From a virus, in IMG/VR virus record IMGVR_UViG_3300037847_002388, positions 1-51,030 of that record: 51,030 bases of DNA; one strand, given 5' to 3'. Position numbers and translations under genes: made by a program. The notes beneath the pieces were generated by a model that was given only the letters and a program-made list of their open reading frames with translations, made no database searches and had not been told where the DNA came from. Positions 15,582 through 23,350 of the stretch are shown here, piece by piece (position 1 is the first letter of the stretch; each line of letters begins with the position of its first letter).

Positions 15582-16487
15582 ATGTTATGGACAGAAAAGT
15601 ATAGACCGCAGACACTAGAAGAAATCTTAGGACAAGATAAGTTTGTTAGTGATGCGAAACATTGGAAAGAAGGAATGCCTAATCTTCTTCTCTATGGAGA
15701 AGCAGGTGTAGGTAAAACTGCGGCAGCAGGTGTAATAGCAAACTTCGTGTTGGGTGAAGATAAAGAATCAAATTTCTTTGAAATCAATGCGTCTGATGAT
15801 AGGCGACTTGAAGTGGTTAGAACTACAATCAAAGAGATTTCTTCAGCCATGAAGATAGGCAATGTACCACACAAAATAATCTTATTAGACGAGATGGATG
15901 GTATGACTCCTGATGCTCAGAATGCATTGAAGAGACTTATGGAACGTTATAGTTCCAATGTGCGTTTCATCATAACGTGCAACCATAGACACAAGATAAT
16001 CTATCCTTTGCAGTCAAGGTGTGCAAACTACGGTTTTACACGCCTCTCAGATGAAGAGATTAAGACTGCATTAGATAGAATACTTGATTTTGAGGGGATA
16101 TCTCACATAGAATCCTCCCAGTTGGAAGAGTTTATAGGCACTCTCAATGGTGATTTAAGACGAGGGATTACCGAATTACAGGCTTCTGTTTCGAGCAATA
16201 CCCCGTTATCAATGCAAATAGAAAGAATGCAACAACCTTACAATGAATTGTTAGAACACATTCTAAATGACCAATACGAATTAGCCCTCAAACAAATGCA
16301 CAATATGATACATATGTCGGTAGACATGAAAACGATTTGTATAGGAATGCATGATGTTGTAGTTAAGAAAAGTCTGCCAACGCCTAAGAAGTTCAAGTAT
16401 CTAAGAGTGATAGGTGAAAGTGAATGGAGAAGCACAAACATGACTCCTAAAGTTTTGGCAGCATGGATGATAGGACAGTTGATTTAG
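15582..16487 (+). CDS. rfcS: Replication factor C small subunit (clamp loader ATPase)
   Basis: 301 aa, near the usual 315-330. It opens and loads the PCNA ring. Signatures are the RFC box WTEKYRPQTLEEILGQ at the N-terminus, Walker A GEAGVGKT (39-46), Walker B IILLDEMD, sensor 1 IITCNH and the SRC arginine-finger motif in LQSRC, followed by lid and collar helices (GDLRRGITELQA). It starts 6 bases after the large-subunit-like gene. The PCNA gene is about 3.3 kb downstream. Confidence 0.96.
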   Translation: MLWTEKYRPQTLEEILGQDKFVSDAKHWKEGMPNLLLYGEAGVGKTAAAGVIANFVLGEDKESNFFEINASDDRRLEVVRTTIKEISSAMKIGNVPHKIILLDEMDGMTPDAQNALKRLMERYSSNVRFIITCNHRHKIIYPLQSRCANYGFTRLSDEEIKTALDRILDFEGISHIESSQLEEFIGTLNGDLRRGITELQASVSSNTPLSMQIERMQQPYNELLEHILNDQYELALKQMHNMIHMSVDMKTICIGMHDVVVKKSLPTPKKFKYLRVIGESEWRSTNMTPKVLAAWMIGQLI

Positions 16488-16757
16488 ATGAAGATATTTG
16501 ATTTAAACAATGATGGGGTATTAGATAGGCATGATGTAAAGAAAGCAATCATGCGATATGAGTGGATTGTTGTTACAGGATTACTCCTAACAATAGTCCC
16601 AATGTTGAATGTGTTAGGTTATACTAACATAGATTCAGATTTCTTTTGGGCGTTAGCAGGTTTATGCTTGACGGTTGAAGGAATCATAGAACTTTACTAT
16701 GAACAAAAGTATTGGGATAGAATGAATGAACAATTAGCAACGGAGGAAGAGAGATGA
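16488..16757 (+). CDS. Small membrane protein with an EF-hand-like calcium loop
   Basis: 89 aa. Residues 5-16 (DLNNDGVLDRHD) match an EF-hand/dockerin-type loop (D-x-N-x-D-G-x-L-D-x-x-D). Two hydrophobic spans follow: WIVVTGLLLTIVPMLNVLG and FFWALAGLCLTVEGIIELYY. A charged tail ends the protein. It begins directly after the RfcS stop. Might sense or bind calcium at the membrane. Topology and function are inferred. Confidence 0.65.
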   Translation: MKIFDLNNDGVLDRHDVKKAIMRYEWIVVTGLLLTIVPMLNVLGYTNIDSDFFWALAGLCLTVEGIIELYYEQKYWDRMNEQLATEEER

Positions 16758-17104
16758 ATCTTGATGAGTATCAAAGGGAAGCAAAGACATTCGCAATATA
16801 TCCAGTAGATATGAACATTATTTATCCATCTTTAGGACTTTGTGGGGAAAGTGGTGAAGTTGCGGAGAAAGTTAAAAAGTGGATTCGTGATGACGGATTC
16901 ATCAAAACAATGATGACCAACCAACCAAGGATGGCTCCAAGAACGTATGAGATAGAAAAAGAATTAGGGGATGTTCTTTGGTATCTGGCAAACTTGGCTA
17001 CTGATTTGGGTCTAAGTCTAGGTGCAATAGCACAATTGAATCTAGATAAGTTGGAAGATAGAAAGAAAAGAAATGTGATTAAAGGAGAAGGTGATGATAG
17101 ATGA
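16754..17104 (+). CDS. MazG-like nucleotide pyrophosphohydrolase
   Basis: 116 aa, a single MazG domain. The family signature is GLCGESGEVAEKVKKWI (E-x2-E-type metal site) followed by EKELGDVLWYLANLATD, giving the second acidic pair (E-x2-D). The closing helix LDKLEDRKKR with NVIKGEGDDR is typical. These all-alpha enzymes hydrolyse NTPs to NMPs and are common in marine viruses, where they may clean nucleotide pools or affect host stress signals. Overlaps the upstream gene by 4 bases. Confidence 0.9.
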   Translation: MNLDEYQREAKTFAIYPVDMNIIYPSLGLCGESGEVAEKVKKWIRDDGFIKTMMTNQPRMAPRTYEIEKELGDVLWYLANLATDLGLSLGAIAQLNLDKLEDRKKRNVIKGEGDDR

Positions 17105-17295
17105 AGATAAGAATACCGAAAGAAATGTATGACAAAATAAGTGATTATGCTTTAGCGAATGATATGACATTCGATGAGGCTATTTTGCTTTGTTTTAAAT
17201 TAGGAGAGGCAGTTGAAGCGACTAGTATGGCTATGGGGTCAAAACAACCTTGGTCGCCTCAATATGAGCCTACAAGTGAGGATGGAGAGTTATGA
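17101..17295 (+). CDS. Hypothetical protein, 64 aa
   Basis: Starts MKIRIPKEMYDKISDYALAN with the look of a ribbon-helix-helix-like or short helical protein (strand, then two helices), then a Pro/Ser-rich tail. It overlaps MazG and the following micro-gene in ATGA junctions. DNA binding is possible, not shown. Confidence 0.55.
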   Translation: MKIRIPKEMYDKISDYALANDMTFDEAILLCFKLGEAVEATSMAMGSKQPWSPQYEPTSEDGEL

Positions 17296-17363
17296 GAGTA
17301 ACATTGACATTAGAGAATAGTAGACAGACTACTCTTGAAGAGTTTGGATTTGTATTTGAGTGA
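17292..17363 (+). CDS. 23-residue micro-protein consisting mostly of a PIP-box-like motif
   Basis: Reads MRVTLTLENSRQTTLEEFGF plus VFE. The core QTTLEEF matches the PCNA-interacting box Q-x-x-L-x-x-F. The second aromatic is displaced by one Gly (FGF rather than FF). The start overlaps the previous stop (ATGA) and is preceded by GGAGAG. It could be a free clamp-binding peptide in a genome that also encodes PCNA, or a chance short ORF. PIP-like C-termini also occur in the polymerase and clamp loader here. Confidence 0.45.
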   Translation: MRVTLTLENSRQTTLEEFGFVFE

Positions 17364-17367
17364 TTAG

Positions 17368-17433
17368 ATGAAGTGGTCTGAATACTTTAGGTTGAAGAAA
17401 GAATATAATAAGAAGAAGAAAAATCGGAAGTGA
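17368..17433 (+). CDS. Basic micro-protein, 21 aa
   Basis: Reads MKWSEYFRLKKEYNKKKKNR plus K. It lies 4 bases after the preceding micro-gene and 4 before the next gene. Strongly basic and helical, so nucleic-acid binding is conceivable; it may also simply be a leader. Weak evidence. Confidence 0.3.
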   Translation: MKWSEYFRLKKEYNKKKKNRK

Positions 17434-17437
17434 AAAC

Positions 17438-18661
17438 ATGGAAGAAAAAGTAAATATGGAAATAGCCAAGGCTGCCGAAGTCTTGGAATTAGAGGTTTCT
17501 GAAACAGAAACAAAGTATATGGAGATTTGTGAAACAAACAATCTCAACCCCATTGAAGATTGGGCTTTGGCTCTATCTTTGTTTAGACAATGGTTTAGTG
17601 GAGCATACGCTTACAAAGATGCACCACAACAAGAATCTAGTGGTAATTCATTAGTAAAGAAAGCATCTGGATATTTTATATCTTTAGATGCTGCAAGAGA
17701 TATGGCTAAGATGCAGAATGAGAGAATTAAGAACGAATATCTCCGTGATGCAGATACAACCTATTCTCTTGGTAAAGTAGCCGTTGTTCTTGAGCAAGAC
17801 GGTGGCTATGAAATTAGCAGAATGCATAAGGGTGAAGAACAGATTAAGACTGTATCAGAACTACCAAATAATCATCATGAGGTAGAAGTTGGTAAGTGGA
17901 TTGTTCCATTAGATAGTATGCAACAATACTCAAGTGGCCCTAATGCAAACTATGGTAGACCACTACCTGCTGAACAGTTTAGACTAGCAGGTGTGTTTAT
18001 TGGTACTGTTGACGGTAATGAGGGTCTTTACTACTTCTCTTACAAAGGAGATGGATGTAAGACTTTCAATCCACAGACGTTCCATTATGTCCACTTTGAC
18101 TGTATTCCTGACAGTAATAATGCAGACAGGATTTATGGTTTCAAGATGGGAACAATGGAGAGCCTAGTCTACAATGCTGATTTATCTGATGATGATAGTA
18201 GAAAGACTGCAAGCCCATCTGTATCTGATTTACAGAATCACATGATGGAGAATGCAATGTCTCACTATTGTAGTCTATCGGATATAGCAAGGCATCATTC
18301 AGAATCAGAAGGCAAGCCATATGCTCAAAGGTTTGTAATTACTGATGGTTCTGTATCAAGTGTTAATATGACACCAAACAGTATTGGAACAAGAAGGATA
18401 ACTGTAAGCGATTTGAATTCTGATTTCGATTATGATGGTGGTTCATGGGCAGGGACAACTTGTTGGATTCCCGCTAACATTGATATTGACTTTGGTATTG
18501 GTTCCACATTGGTTCTTGTTGGTAGAACATCACAAGGCAGAAATCAAGATGGTGGGCCGGGTGATATTACACTAAACGTTAGCGGTGTTCTTTGTACCGA
18601 GAATCGTGGTGTTGTAGCAGAACCCTATGAGTCAACAGAAGAAGATATTGATTGGTTCTAA
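17438..18661 (+). CDS. Candidate viral ssDNA-binding protein (RPA/SSB-like), tentative
   Basis: 407 aa. No clear signature, but three points suggest an ssDNA-binding protein. The position just before a RadA/Sak4-like ATPase and PCNA is typical. Beta-rich segments near the C-terminus (GSTLVLVGRTSQGRNQDGG, then ITLNVSGVLC) look like an OB-fold. The last residues, ESTEEDIDWF, are an acidic tail ending in aromatics, like the partner-recruiting tips of bacterial SSB and T7 gp2.5. The N-terminus is helical. It could instead be an unrelated replication accessory protein. Confidence 0.45.
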   Translation: MEEKVNMEIAKAAEVLELEVSETETKYMEICETNNLNPIEDWALALSLFRQWFSGAYAYKDAPQQESSGNSLVKKASGYFISLDAARDMAKMQNERIKNEYLRDADTTYSLGKVAVVLEQDGGYEISRMHKGEEQIKTVSELPNNHHEVEVGKWIVPLDSMQQYSSGPNANYGRPLPAEQFRLAGVFIGTVDGNEGLYYFSYKGDGCKTFNPQTFHYVHFDCIPDSNNADRIYGFKMGTMESLVYNADLSDDDSRKTASPSVSDLQNHMMENAMSHYCSLSDIARHHSESEGKPYAQRFVITDGSVSSVNMTPNSIGTRRITVSDLNSDFDYDGGSWAGTTCWIPANIDIDFGIGSTLVLVGRTSQGRNQDGGPGDITLNVSGVLCTENRGVVAEPYESTEEDIDWF

Positions 18662-18727
18662 GACCAACATTCCTAGCGGTAGTAGTGTCCGTCAAAGGGG
18701 TGCAATGCCCCTACAAAGGTGATTTAA

Positions 18728-18979
18728 ATGAAAAGTATGTTTAAAATAGAAAATGGAGTAATACATGGTAGTAGTTATGCTACTTTGTTAAGAACTGTCG
18801 AGTTTGTTACTTGGCGACTCAATGAAGATTCTGGTGAATATTGGATGAAGTTCCATGTTCCATCAGGTAAAGAAATAAGAATTAAGGTTAATGAAGAAGA
18901 CCTACGCAGTATATTGAATGATTGGGCGGAATATGAATTGAAATTAGAATTAGGTGATGAAGATGAGTTGGACTACTGA
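18728..18979 (+). CDS. Hypothetical protein, 83 aa
   Basis: Starts MKSMFKIENGVIHGSSYATL, with AAAGGTGAT 5 bases ahead of the ATG. Beta-rich with an acidic tail (EYELKLELGDEDELDY). It overlaps the RadA-like gene, whose ribosome site is inside its last codons. A 66-base gap precedes it. No family recognised. Confidence 0.6.
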   Translation: MKSMFKIENGVIHGSSYATLLRTVEFVTWRLNEDSGEYWMKFHVPSGKEIRIKVNEEDLRSILNDWAEYELKLELGDEDELDY

Positions 18980-19799
18980 GAATAAAGGAGATGCAGTAAA
19001 AGCAGAAAAGATTGCTCACGCAGAAGAGATTGATTTTGGTAAGGAGCAAGAGGAATGGAACAAGCAATATGCTAAGAAATTCCTAAAGAAGAAAGATAAG
19101 AGAGCCAGACTAGTATTAGGTATATGGGGTAAGCCTAAGACTGGTAAGACTGGTCTATCTCTTGATTTCCCTGACAAGCCAATATATGTGCTTGATTGGG
19201 ATAGAGGTGTTGAATCTACATGGAGAGAACACCACGATTCTACTGATAGGATTCAGATTCATTGTCCTATCAATAGAGATAAAAGAAATGTTATTGACAT
19301 CAATAAGTCTGAGAAAGAGTCTTTGATGTTCATCAACATGGTTAGGCAAAGAATCCAAGAAGGAGAAGACCCTGTTTTTGTATTTGATGGTGTTGATACT
19401 TACTTCAACTCCTGTCTACTAAAGGTCAATAACGACCCAACCAAGGTAACTAAGGTAATGCCTTGGCAATACGGAGAAAGAAACAAGACTTTCAATTTCA
19501 TGATGGAAGCAGTTTATTCCTTGAATTGTGATGTGATATACATTACTCACGAAAAGGAGCAGTATATTGACAATACTGTTGTAGGATTTGTACCTGCTTG
19601 GCAAGATTGGGGTGGTAAGTTGGAACAAGAAATCAGATGTTATAGTAGAGAAGACAAAGGGGAATTAAAGTATTTTGCTAAACTAATTGGTAGTAGAACC
19701 AAAGGTAATCTTGTTGGTACTACATGGACAACTAGAGATGGAAAACCACCTAATGTAGTTTGGCATGGTATTACTGAACTACGAGATGGTGCAATATGA
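18963..19799 (+). CDS. RadA/Sak4-like RecA-family ATPase
   Basis: 278 aa from ATG 18963, which has AGGTGAT 4 bases upstream; an earlier GTG 18954 is less likely. It has a single RecA core: Walker A GKPKTGKTG, then strand IYVLDWDRG, Walker B VFVFDGVD, and a later strand CDVIYITHEKEQ. It lacks the RadA N-terminal helix-hairpin-helix domain, which points to the phage Sak4 type. Such proteins promote single-strand annealing or strand exchange. It sits between a putative ssDNA-binding protein and PCNA. Confidence 0.85.
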   Translation: MSWTTENKGDAVKAEKIAHAEEIDFGKEQEEWNKQYAKKFLKKKDKRARLVLGIWGKPKTGKTGLSLDFPDKPIYVLDWDRGVESTWREHHDSTDRIQIHCPINRDKRNVIDINKSEKESLMFINMVRQRIQEGEDPVFVFDGVDTYFNSCLLKVNNDPTKVTKVMPWQYGERNKTFNFMMEAVYSLNCDVIYITHEKEQYIDNTVVGFVPAWQDWGGKLEQEIRCYSREDKGELKYFAKLIGSRTKGNLVGTTWTTRDGKPPNVVWHGITELRDGAI

Positions 19800-20575
19800 A
19801 TGTAAAATTTACAGTAAATAAGAAAGAGTTTGAGTCGGCGTTAAATGCCGTCACATTGAAAGGTAAGTACAAGAGTTCACACTCTTCAAAAACCGCAGTC
19901 ATTAGCAATGATGTAGCCGGAGCGATAAGCGATGATGGCACTTCATTGACTTTGACAAATGCTAGTGATACAATGGCTGCAATGTGTAGCGTTGCTATTA
20001 CTGACATACAAAGAAGTGGTAGTCTGTCAATGTTTATTTTTGAAGTAGAGAGAGTGCAAAAGTATCTGAAGACTTTCAAGTATGATGATATGCATATTAC
20101 TATTACTGCTTCTAATGTTATTCTAAAGACAGAATCACAAAGAGCGCAGATACCATTGCTTGTTGAGCATTCAGGTATTACTGCGATTAGTAAGATTGTT
20201 GGTATGGAAGTTAATCATGCAAGTGATGAGTTTCCTACTTTCGGTAGGACTACCTTTGAAACAAAGATAGCAGTAGAAGGTAATGTTCTAGCGGAGGCTA
20301 TCAAGAATTGTGCTATTGTAGGTACTGCAACATACAGATTGAATGTTAGTGATGAAGAGTTTAGTATATCTTCTGTCAACTTCCATCAAACTGAGAATTA
20401 CAAAGTTACAATACCTGTGATTTCTTGTGAAGGTGAAGACTCAACACTAGAGTTTTCAGCACCACTAGACAAGTTTTGTTCTGGTGTAATGTACCTTTAC
20501 TTGAAAGACGATGCTCCAATACTACTATGTGGAGCAGATAGAAAGTTAATAGTAGCCCCGTATATTAGAGGATGA
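19796..20575 (+). CDS. pcn: Sliding clamp PCNA
   Basis: 259 aa, close to the archaeal norm of about 245-250. Two clamp repeats are visible. The C-terminal signature MYLYLKDDAPILLCGADRKL followed by VAPYIRG is characteristic. The ring tethers DNA polymerase, ligase and nucleases to DNA. It overlaps the RadA-like gene by 4 bases and is followed 4 bases later by polymerase. PIP-type tails at 15575, 17363 and 23348 are likely local partners. Confidence 0.92.
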   Translation: MNVKFTVNKKEFESALNAVTLKGKYKSSHSSKTAVISNDVAGAISDDGTSLTLTNASDTMAAMCSVAITDIQRSGSLSMFIFEVERVQKYLKTFKYDDMHITITASNVILKTESQRAQIPLLVEHSGITAISKIVGMEVNHASDEFPTFGRTTFETKIAVEGNVLAEAIKNCAIVGTATYRLNVSDEEFSISSVNFHQTENYKVTIPVISCEGEDSTLEFSAPLDKFCSGVMYLYLKDDAPILLCGADRKLIVAPYIRG

Positions 20576-20579
20576 TATA

Positions 20580-22250
20580 ATGATAATTACTGCAATAGAT
20601 AATGCAAATAAATTTGTTCTTAGATGGAGAGATGAGAACAATAAAAGATTAGAATCGGAAGTAGGTTATGTAGACTTCAATCCATATTTTTACATCTTAG
20701 CAAGTGAGACAGAACGCTCCGGTGTTAACATCACCGAGTATGTTAATGGTCGAAAGGATTCATTCAGAATACAACTTCATTATACTGTTGATGGTTCTGT
20801 ATCTCTCGATGGTAGGGCTTTGAAGAAAGTTACATGGAATCCTCCAAAGCCCGGATATACTAGAGAACTTCGTAAGCAATGGAGTGAAACTTTTGAGGCA
20901 GATGTACCCTTTCATTATCGGTATGCCATAGATTGTTTAACACACCTACCAGAATATAAACTAAGAAAGTTTTATTGGGATTTAGAGTGGCAACAACGTG
21001 GCCCCCATGATGGTGCTATTACTTGTATTTCATACTATGATAATTACACGAAGAAGTCTAAGGTATATTGGTGGCAACCTGATTCTGTAAATAGAAAGGT
21101 GAAAGGACATTCAAAGCCTTTTGATACTGAGCGAAAGATGTTGTCTGCTTTTGTTGATGATATAATTGACAAAGACCCTGATATGTTAATTGCATGGTTT
21201 GGTTCAAAGTTCGATTTGCCTAAGTTAATAGAAAGGCTACATGAGAATGGTATTGACCCAAGAGCAATATCTCCTTGTCATGATGTTAAGGGAGTGTATT
21301 TTTCTGATGGTATCAAACTTAGTAAAACGGTCAAAAACTATACTCCTATTGAACAACCAGTTAGAGGTAGGCTTATCCTAAATCTTGACTTGGCGTTTGA
21401 AAGACAATGGAATGATGCACAAAGAGGAACACTACCTTCTCTAGCATTAGATTATGTATCTGAAAATGTTCTTGGTGAAAAGAAACTAGTTAGTGAAAAG
21501 TTTCCAGATAAGAATCAATTCTTTTCTAGGGGATGGTTAGAAGATACTCAAAACTATCTTGACTATGCAAAGAAAGACGTTGACTTGATTGTAAGAATAG
21601 ATGAAGAAAATTATACTTCTGAAGCAATACTTTCTCTTCAACGTTTGATTGTTGCTCCCTTCGATGCTTGCTTTTATGCATCCAATATGGGTGGTATTTA
21701 CTTCATGCGTAATGCTACTTGGAAAGCACCAACAGGAGATAAAGAAGGTGAAAGGATTGAATATGAAGGTGCTATGATTTACAACCCAGAATCAGAAGGA
21801 ACAAATGGATTACATTTAGGAGTGGCTGCGTTTGATTTCGCAGGTCTATATCCTTCTATGATGATAGCAAGAAATATATCTTGGGAAACTAAATCTACTG
21901 AACCAACTGAGTTTGGTGTTAATGTTTTGATACCAAGGGATTTCAGTCCTGTTAAGTTTGAGGATTGGAAGTATTATAGAACAGATGAATTAGGTCTTCT
22001 ACCAAAAGCAGTATTAGACTTAAAGAAATTAAGAACAGAATATAAGAAGAGAATGTATTCTGCAAAAGACCCTGCTGAGTATGCTAAGTGGAATAATAAC
22101 CAGTTAGCAGTTAAGAGACTGATGGCTTCTTTTTATGGAGTGGTTGGCTATCAAGGATTTGGTTGGGCTGATGTTGATTTGGCTGCTAGTATAACTGCTA
22201 GTGCTAGAGAAGCAATTAGAGAGGCTGCGTTTAAGGTGATGGAATTATGA
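20580..22250 (+). CDS. polB-N: DNA polymerase B, N-terminal part (exonuclease plus motifs A and B)
   Basis: 556 aa carrying the 3-5 exonuclease and half of the polymerase domain. Exo I is YWDLEWQ (D134, E136), Exo II IAWFGSKFDLPKL, Exo III YAKKDVDL. Polymerase motif A is AFDFAGLYPSMM and motif B NNQLAVKRLMASFYGVVGY. The reading frame ends shortly after motif B (AREAIREAAFKVMEL), exactly before the position of motif C, which is in a separate gene at 22431-23348. Two microgenes lie between. The two chains presumably assemble into one enzyme. No intein splice residues are seen at the break. Confidence 0.95.
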   Translation: MIITAIDNANKFVLRWRDENNKRLESEVGYVDFNPYFYILASETERSGVNITEYVNGRKDSFRIQLHYTVDGSVSLDGRALKKVTWNPPKPGYTRELRKQWSETFEADVPFHYRYAIDCLTHLPEYKLRKFYWDLEWQQRGPHDGAITCISYYDNYTKKSKVYWWQPDSVNRKVKGHSKPFDTERKMLSAFVDDIIDKDPDMLIAWFGSKFDLPKLIERLHENGIDPRAISPCHDVKGVYFSDGIKLSKTVKNYTPIEQPVRGRLILNLDLAFERQWNDAQRGTLPSLALDYVSENVLGEKKLVSEKFPDKNQFFSRGWLEDTQNYLDYAKKDVDLIVRIDEENYTSEAILSLQRLIVAPFDACFYASNMGGIYFMRNATWKAPTGDKEGERIEYEGAMIYNPESEGTNGLHLGVAAFDFAGLYPSMMIARNISWETKSTEPTEFGVNVLIPRDFSPVKFEDWKYYRTDELGLLPKAVLDLKKLRTEYKKRMYSAKDPAEYAKWNNNQLAVKRLMASFYGVVGYQGFGWADVDLAASITASAREAIREAAFKVMEL

Positions 22251-22351
22251 ATAGAGAGGATAAAATATTCTATGGTAGAATGTCGTTCTACATTACTGGA
22301 ACTATTGCCTTTGTAATTAATTCCATTAATGTAGGATGGTGTCAAATATGA
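22247..22351 (+). CDS. Membrane micro-protein between the polymerase halves, 34 aa
   Basis: Starts MNREDKIFYGRMSFYITGTI and ends FVINSINVGWCQI. The start overlaps the polymerase N-part stop (ATGA), and its stop overlaps the next ATG. One hydrophobic helix (about residues 13-32). The gap-filling overlaps suggest translation. No homolog known to me. Confidence 0.45.
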   Translation: MNREDKIFYGRMSFYITGTIAFVINSINVGWCQI

Positions 22352-22434
22352 AAAACAGAAGGCAATGTAGATGGTGTGGGGCAATACATCCTTTTGGTTT
22401 GGATAGAAGATATAAGTGTGGTGAATGTAAATGA
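22348..22434 (+). CDS. Zinc-ribbon micro-protein between the polymerase halves, 28 aa
   Basis: Reads MKNRRQCRWCGAIHPFGLDR then RYKCGECK. Two CxxC pairs (CRWC, CGEC) make a minimal zinc ribbon. The stop overlaps the ATG of the polymerase C-part (ATGA). Such a ribbon could dock onto the polymerase or DNA, but this is a guess. The two CxxC pairs in so short a frame argue that it is coding. Confidence 0.55.
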   Translation: MKNRRQCRWCGAIHPFGLDRRYKCGECK

Positions 22435-23348
22435 AGGTGGTGTATGGACATACTGATTCTATCTATGTTCAGATGCCTATGGAACAAGCAGAAGCAACCC
22501 TTCAATTATTGAATAACCATGTTAGACAGAAGTTTCCTAATCTGTTAGAATTAGATGAACACCCTGTAACATTAGAGTTTGAGAAATACTATCAATCTCT
22601 AGGTGTGGGTATGACTAAGAATAGAAACGCAGGTTTGATATCTTGGAAGGATGGTAAATACTTAGATGAACCAGAATTCGTAATGACTGGTTTTACTGCT
22701 AAGAGACTATCAATCACTAAGTTAGCAAAGGAGACTCAAATGAGTATTCTAAAGATGTGGGTCGGTCAATTCACCGAGGAAGAAATAACAGGTATGCTGA
22801 AGAAAGCATACTACGCAGTTCTTGAAGGTAGAGTTCCGGTGGAGTACCTTATTAACAGAAGTAGATTTAGACCCGAAAGATTGTCTTACAAATGTAAAAA
22901 CTGTAAAAAACAATTATCAATAGAAGATTGTACCAATGCTCACAAAGAAGCACAAAGGGATGGTCATATATCTTGTTGTCCTAAATGTGGTCAGCCTATT
23001 GATGTAGTAACACAAGAGGGTAGAAGACCTAGTATTGGTTCTGGTATTGAAGGTGTTATTTGGAATCATCAGAATGAAGAAAACAAGATAGATGATTCTT
23101 ATGTATTCCTTAGAGTAGCAGATGATGTTCAAAGAGCAACGTACATCAATCCAGTAACAGGTGTTAGAAAAAGACCTTCCTATATTTCTGCATCAACTGT
23201 GGAAGAGTTAGAACAACATAAGGCAGATTTACCGCACTATGCTGAATCAATAATAAAGAAGGCGGAGCCTATTTACAGGGCAATGGGTTGGAGTCTTGAC
23301 CCTATCAAAAGAGACTCGAAACAAAAGACATTAGATGAATGGTGGTAA
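22431..23348 (+). CDS. polB-C: DNA polymerase B, C-terminal part (motif C, zinc insertion, PIP box)
   Basis: 305 aa starting at MKVVYGHTDSIY, so it begins at motif C. The usual YGDTDS reads YGHTDS: the catalytic second Asp (D9) is kept, while the first is His7. The thumb follows (FVMTGFTAKRLSITKL), then a zinc-binding insertion with paired cysteines (CKNC, CCPKC). The C-terminus KQKTLDEWW is a PIP box (Q-x-x-L-x-x-W-W) for binding PCNA. Together with 20580-22250 it forms a complete B-family polymerase. Confidence 0.94.
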   Translation: MKVVYGHTDSIYVQMPMEQAEATLQLLNNHVRQKFPNLLELDEHPVTLEFEKYYQSLGVGMTKNRNAGLISWKDGKYLDEPEFVMTGFTAKRLSITKLAKETQMSILKMWVGQFTEEEITGMLKKAYYAVLEGRVPVEYLINRSRFRPERLSYKCKNCKKQLSIEDCTNAHKEAQRDGHISCCPKCGQPIDVVTQEGRRPSIGSGIEGVIWNHQNEENKIDDSYVFLRVADDVQRATYINPVTGVRKRPSYISASTVEELEQHKADLPHYAESIIKKAEPIYRAMGWSLDPIKRDSKQKTLDEWW

Positions 23349-23350
23349 TA

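Noticed and set aside
18694-18714. Short GGGG/CCCC hairpin in the 66-base gap before 18728
   Set aside because: Only four strong pairs and wobble closure; too weak to call a terminator or regulator.
22240-22440. Intein between the polymerase halves
   Set aside because: No splicing-type N-terminal Cys/Ser, no HN-Cys/Ser end, and the intervening 180 bases encode two unrelated short frames with their own starts and stops.
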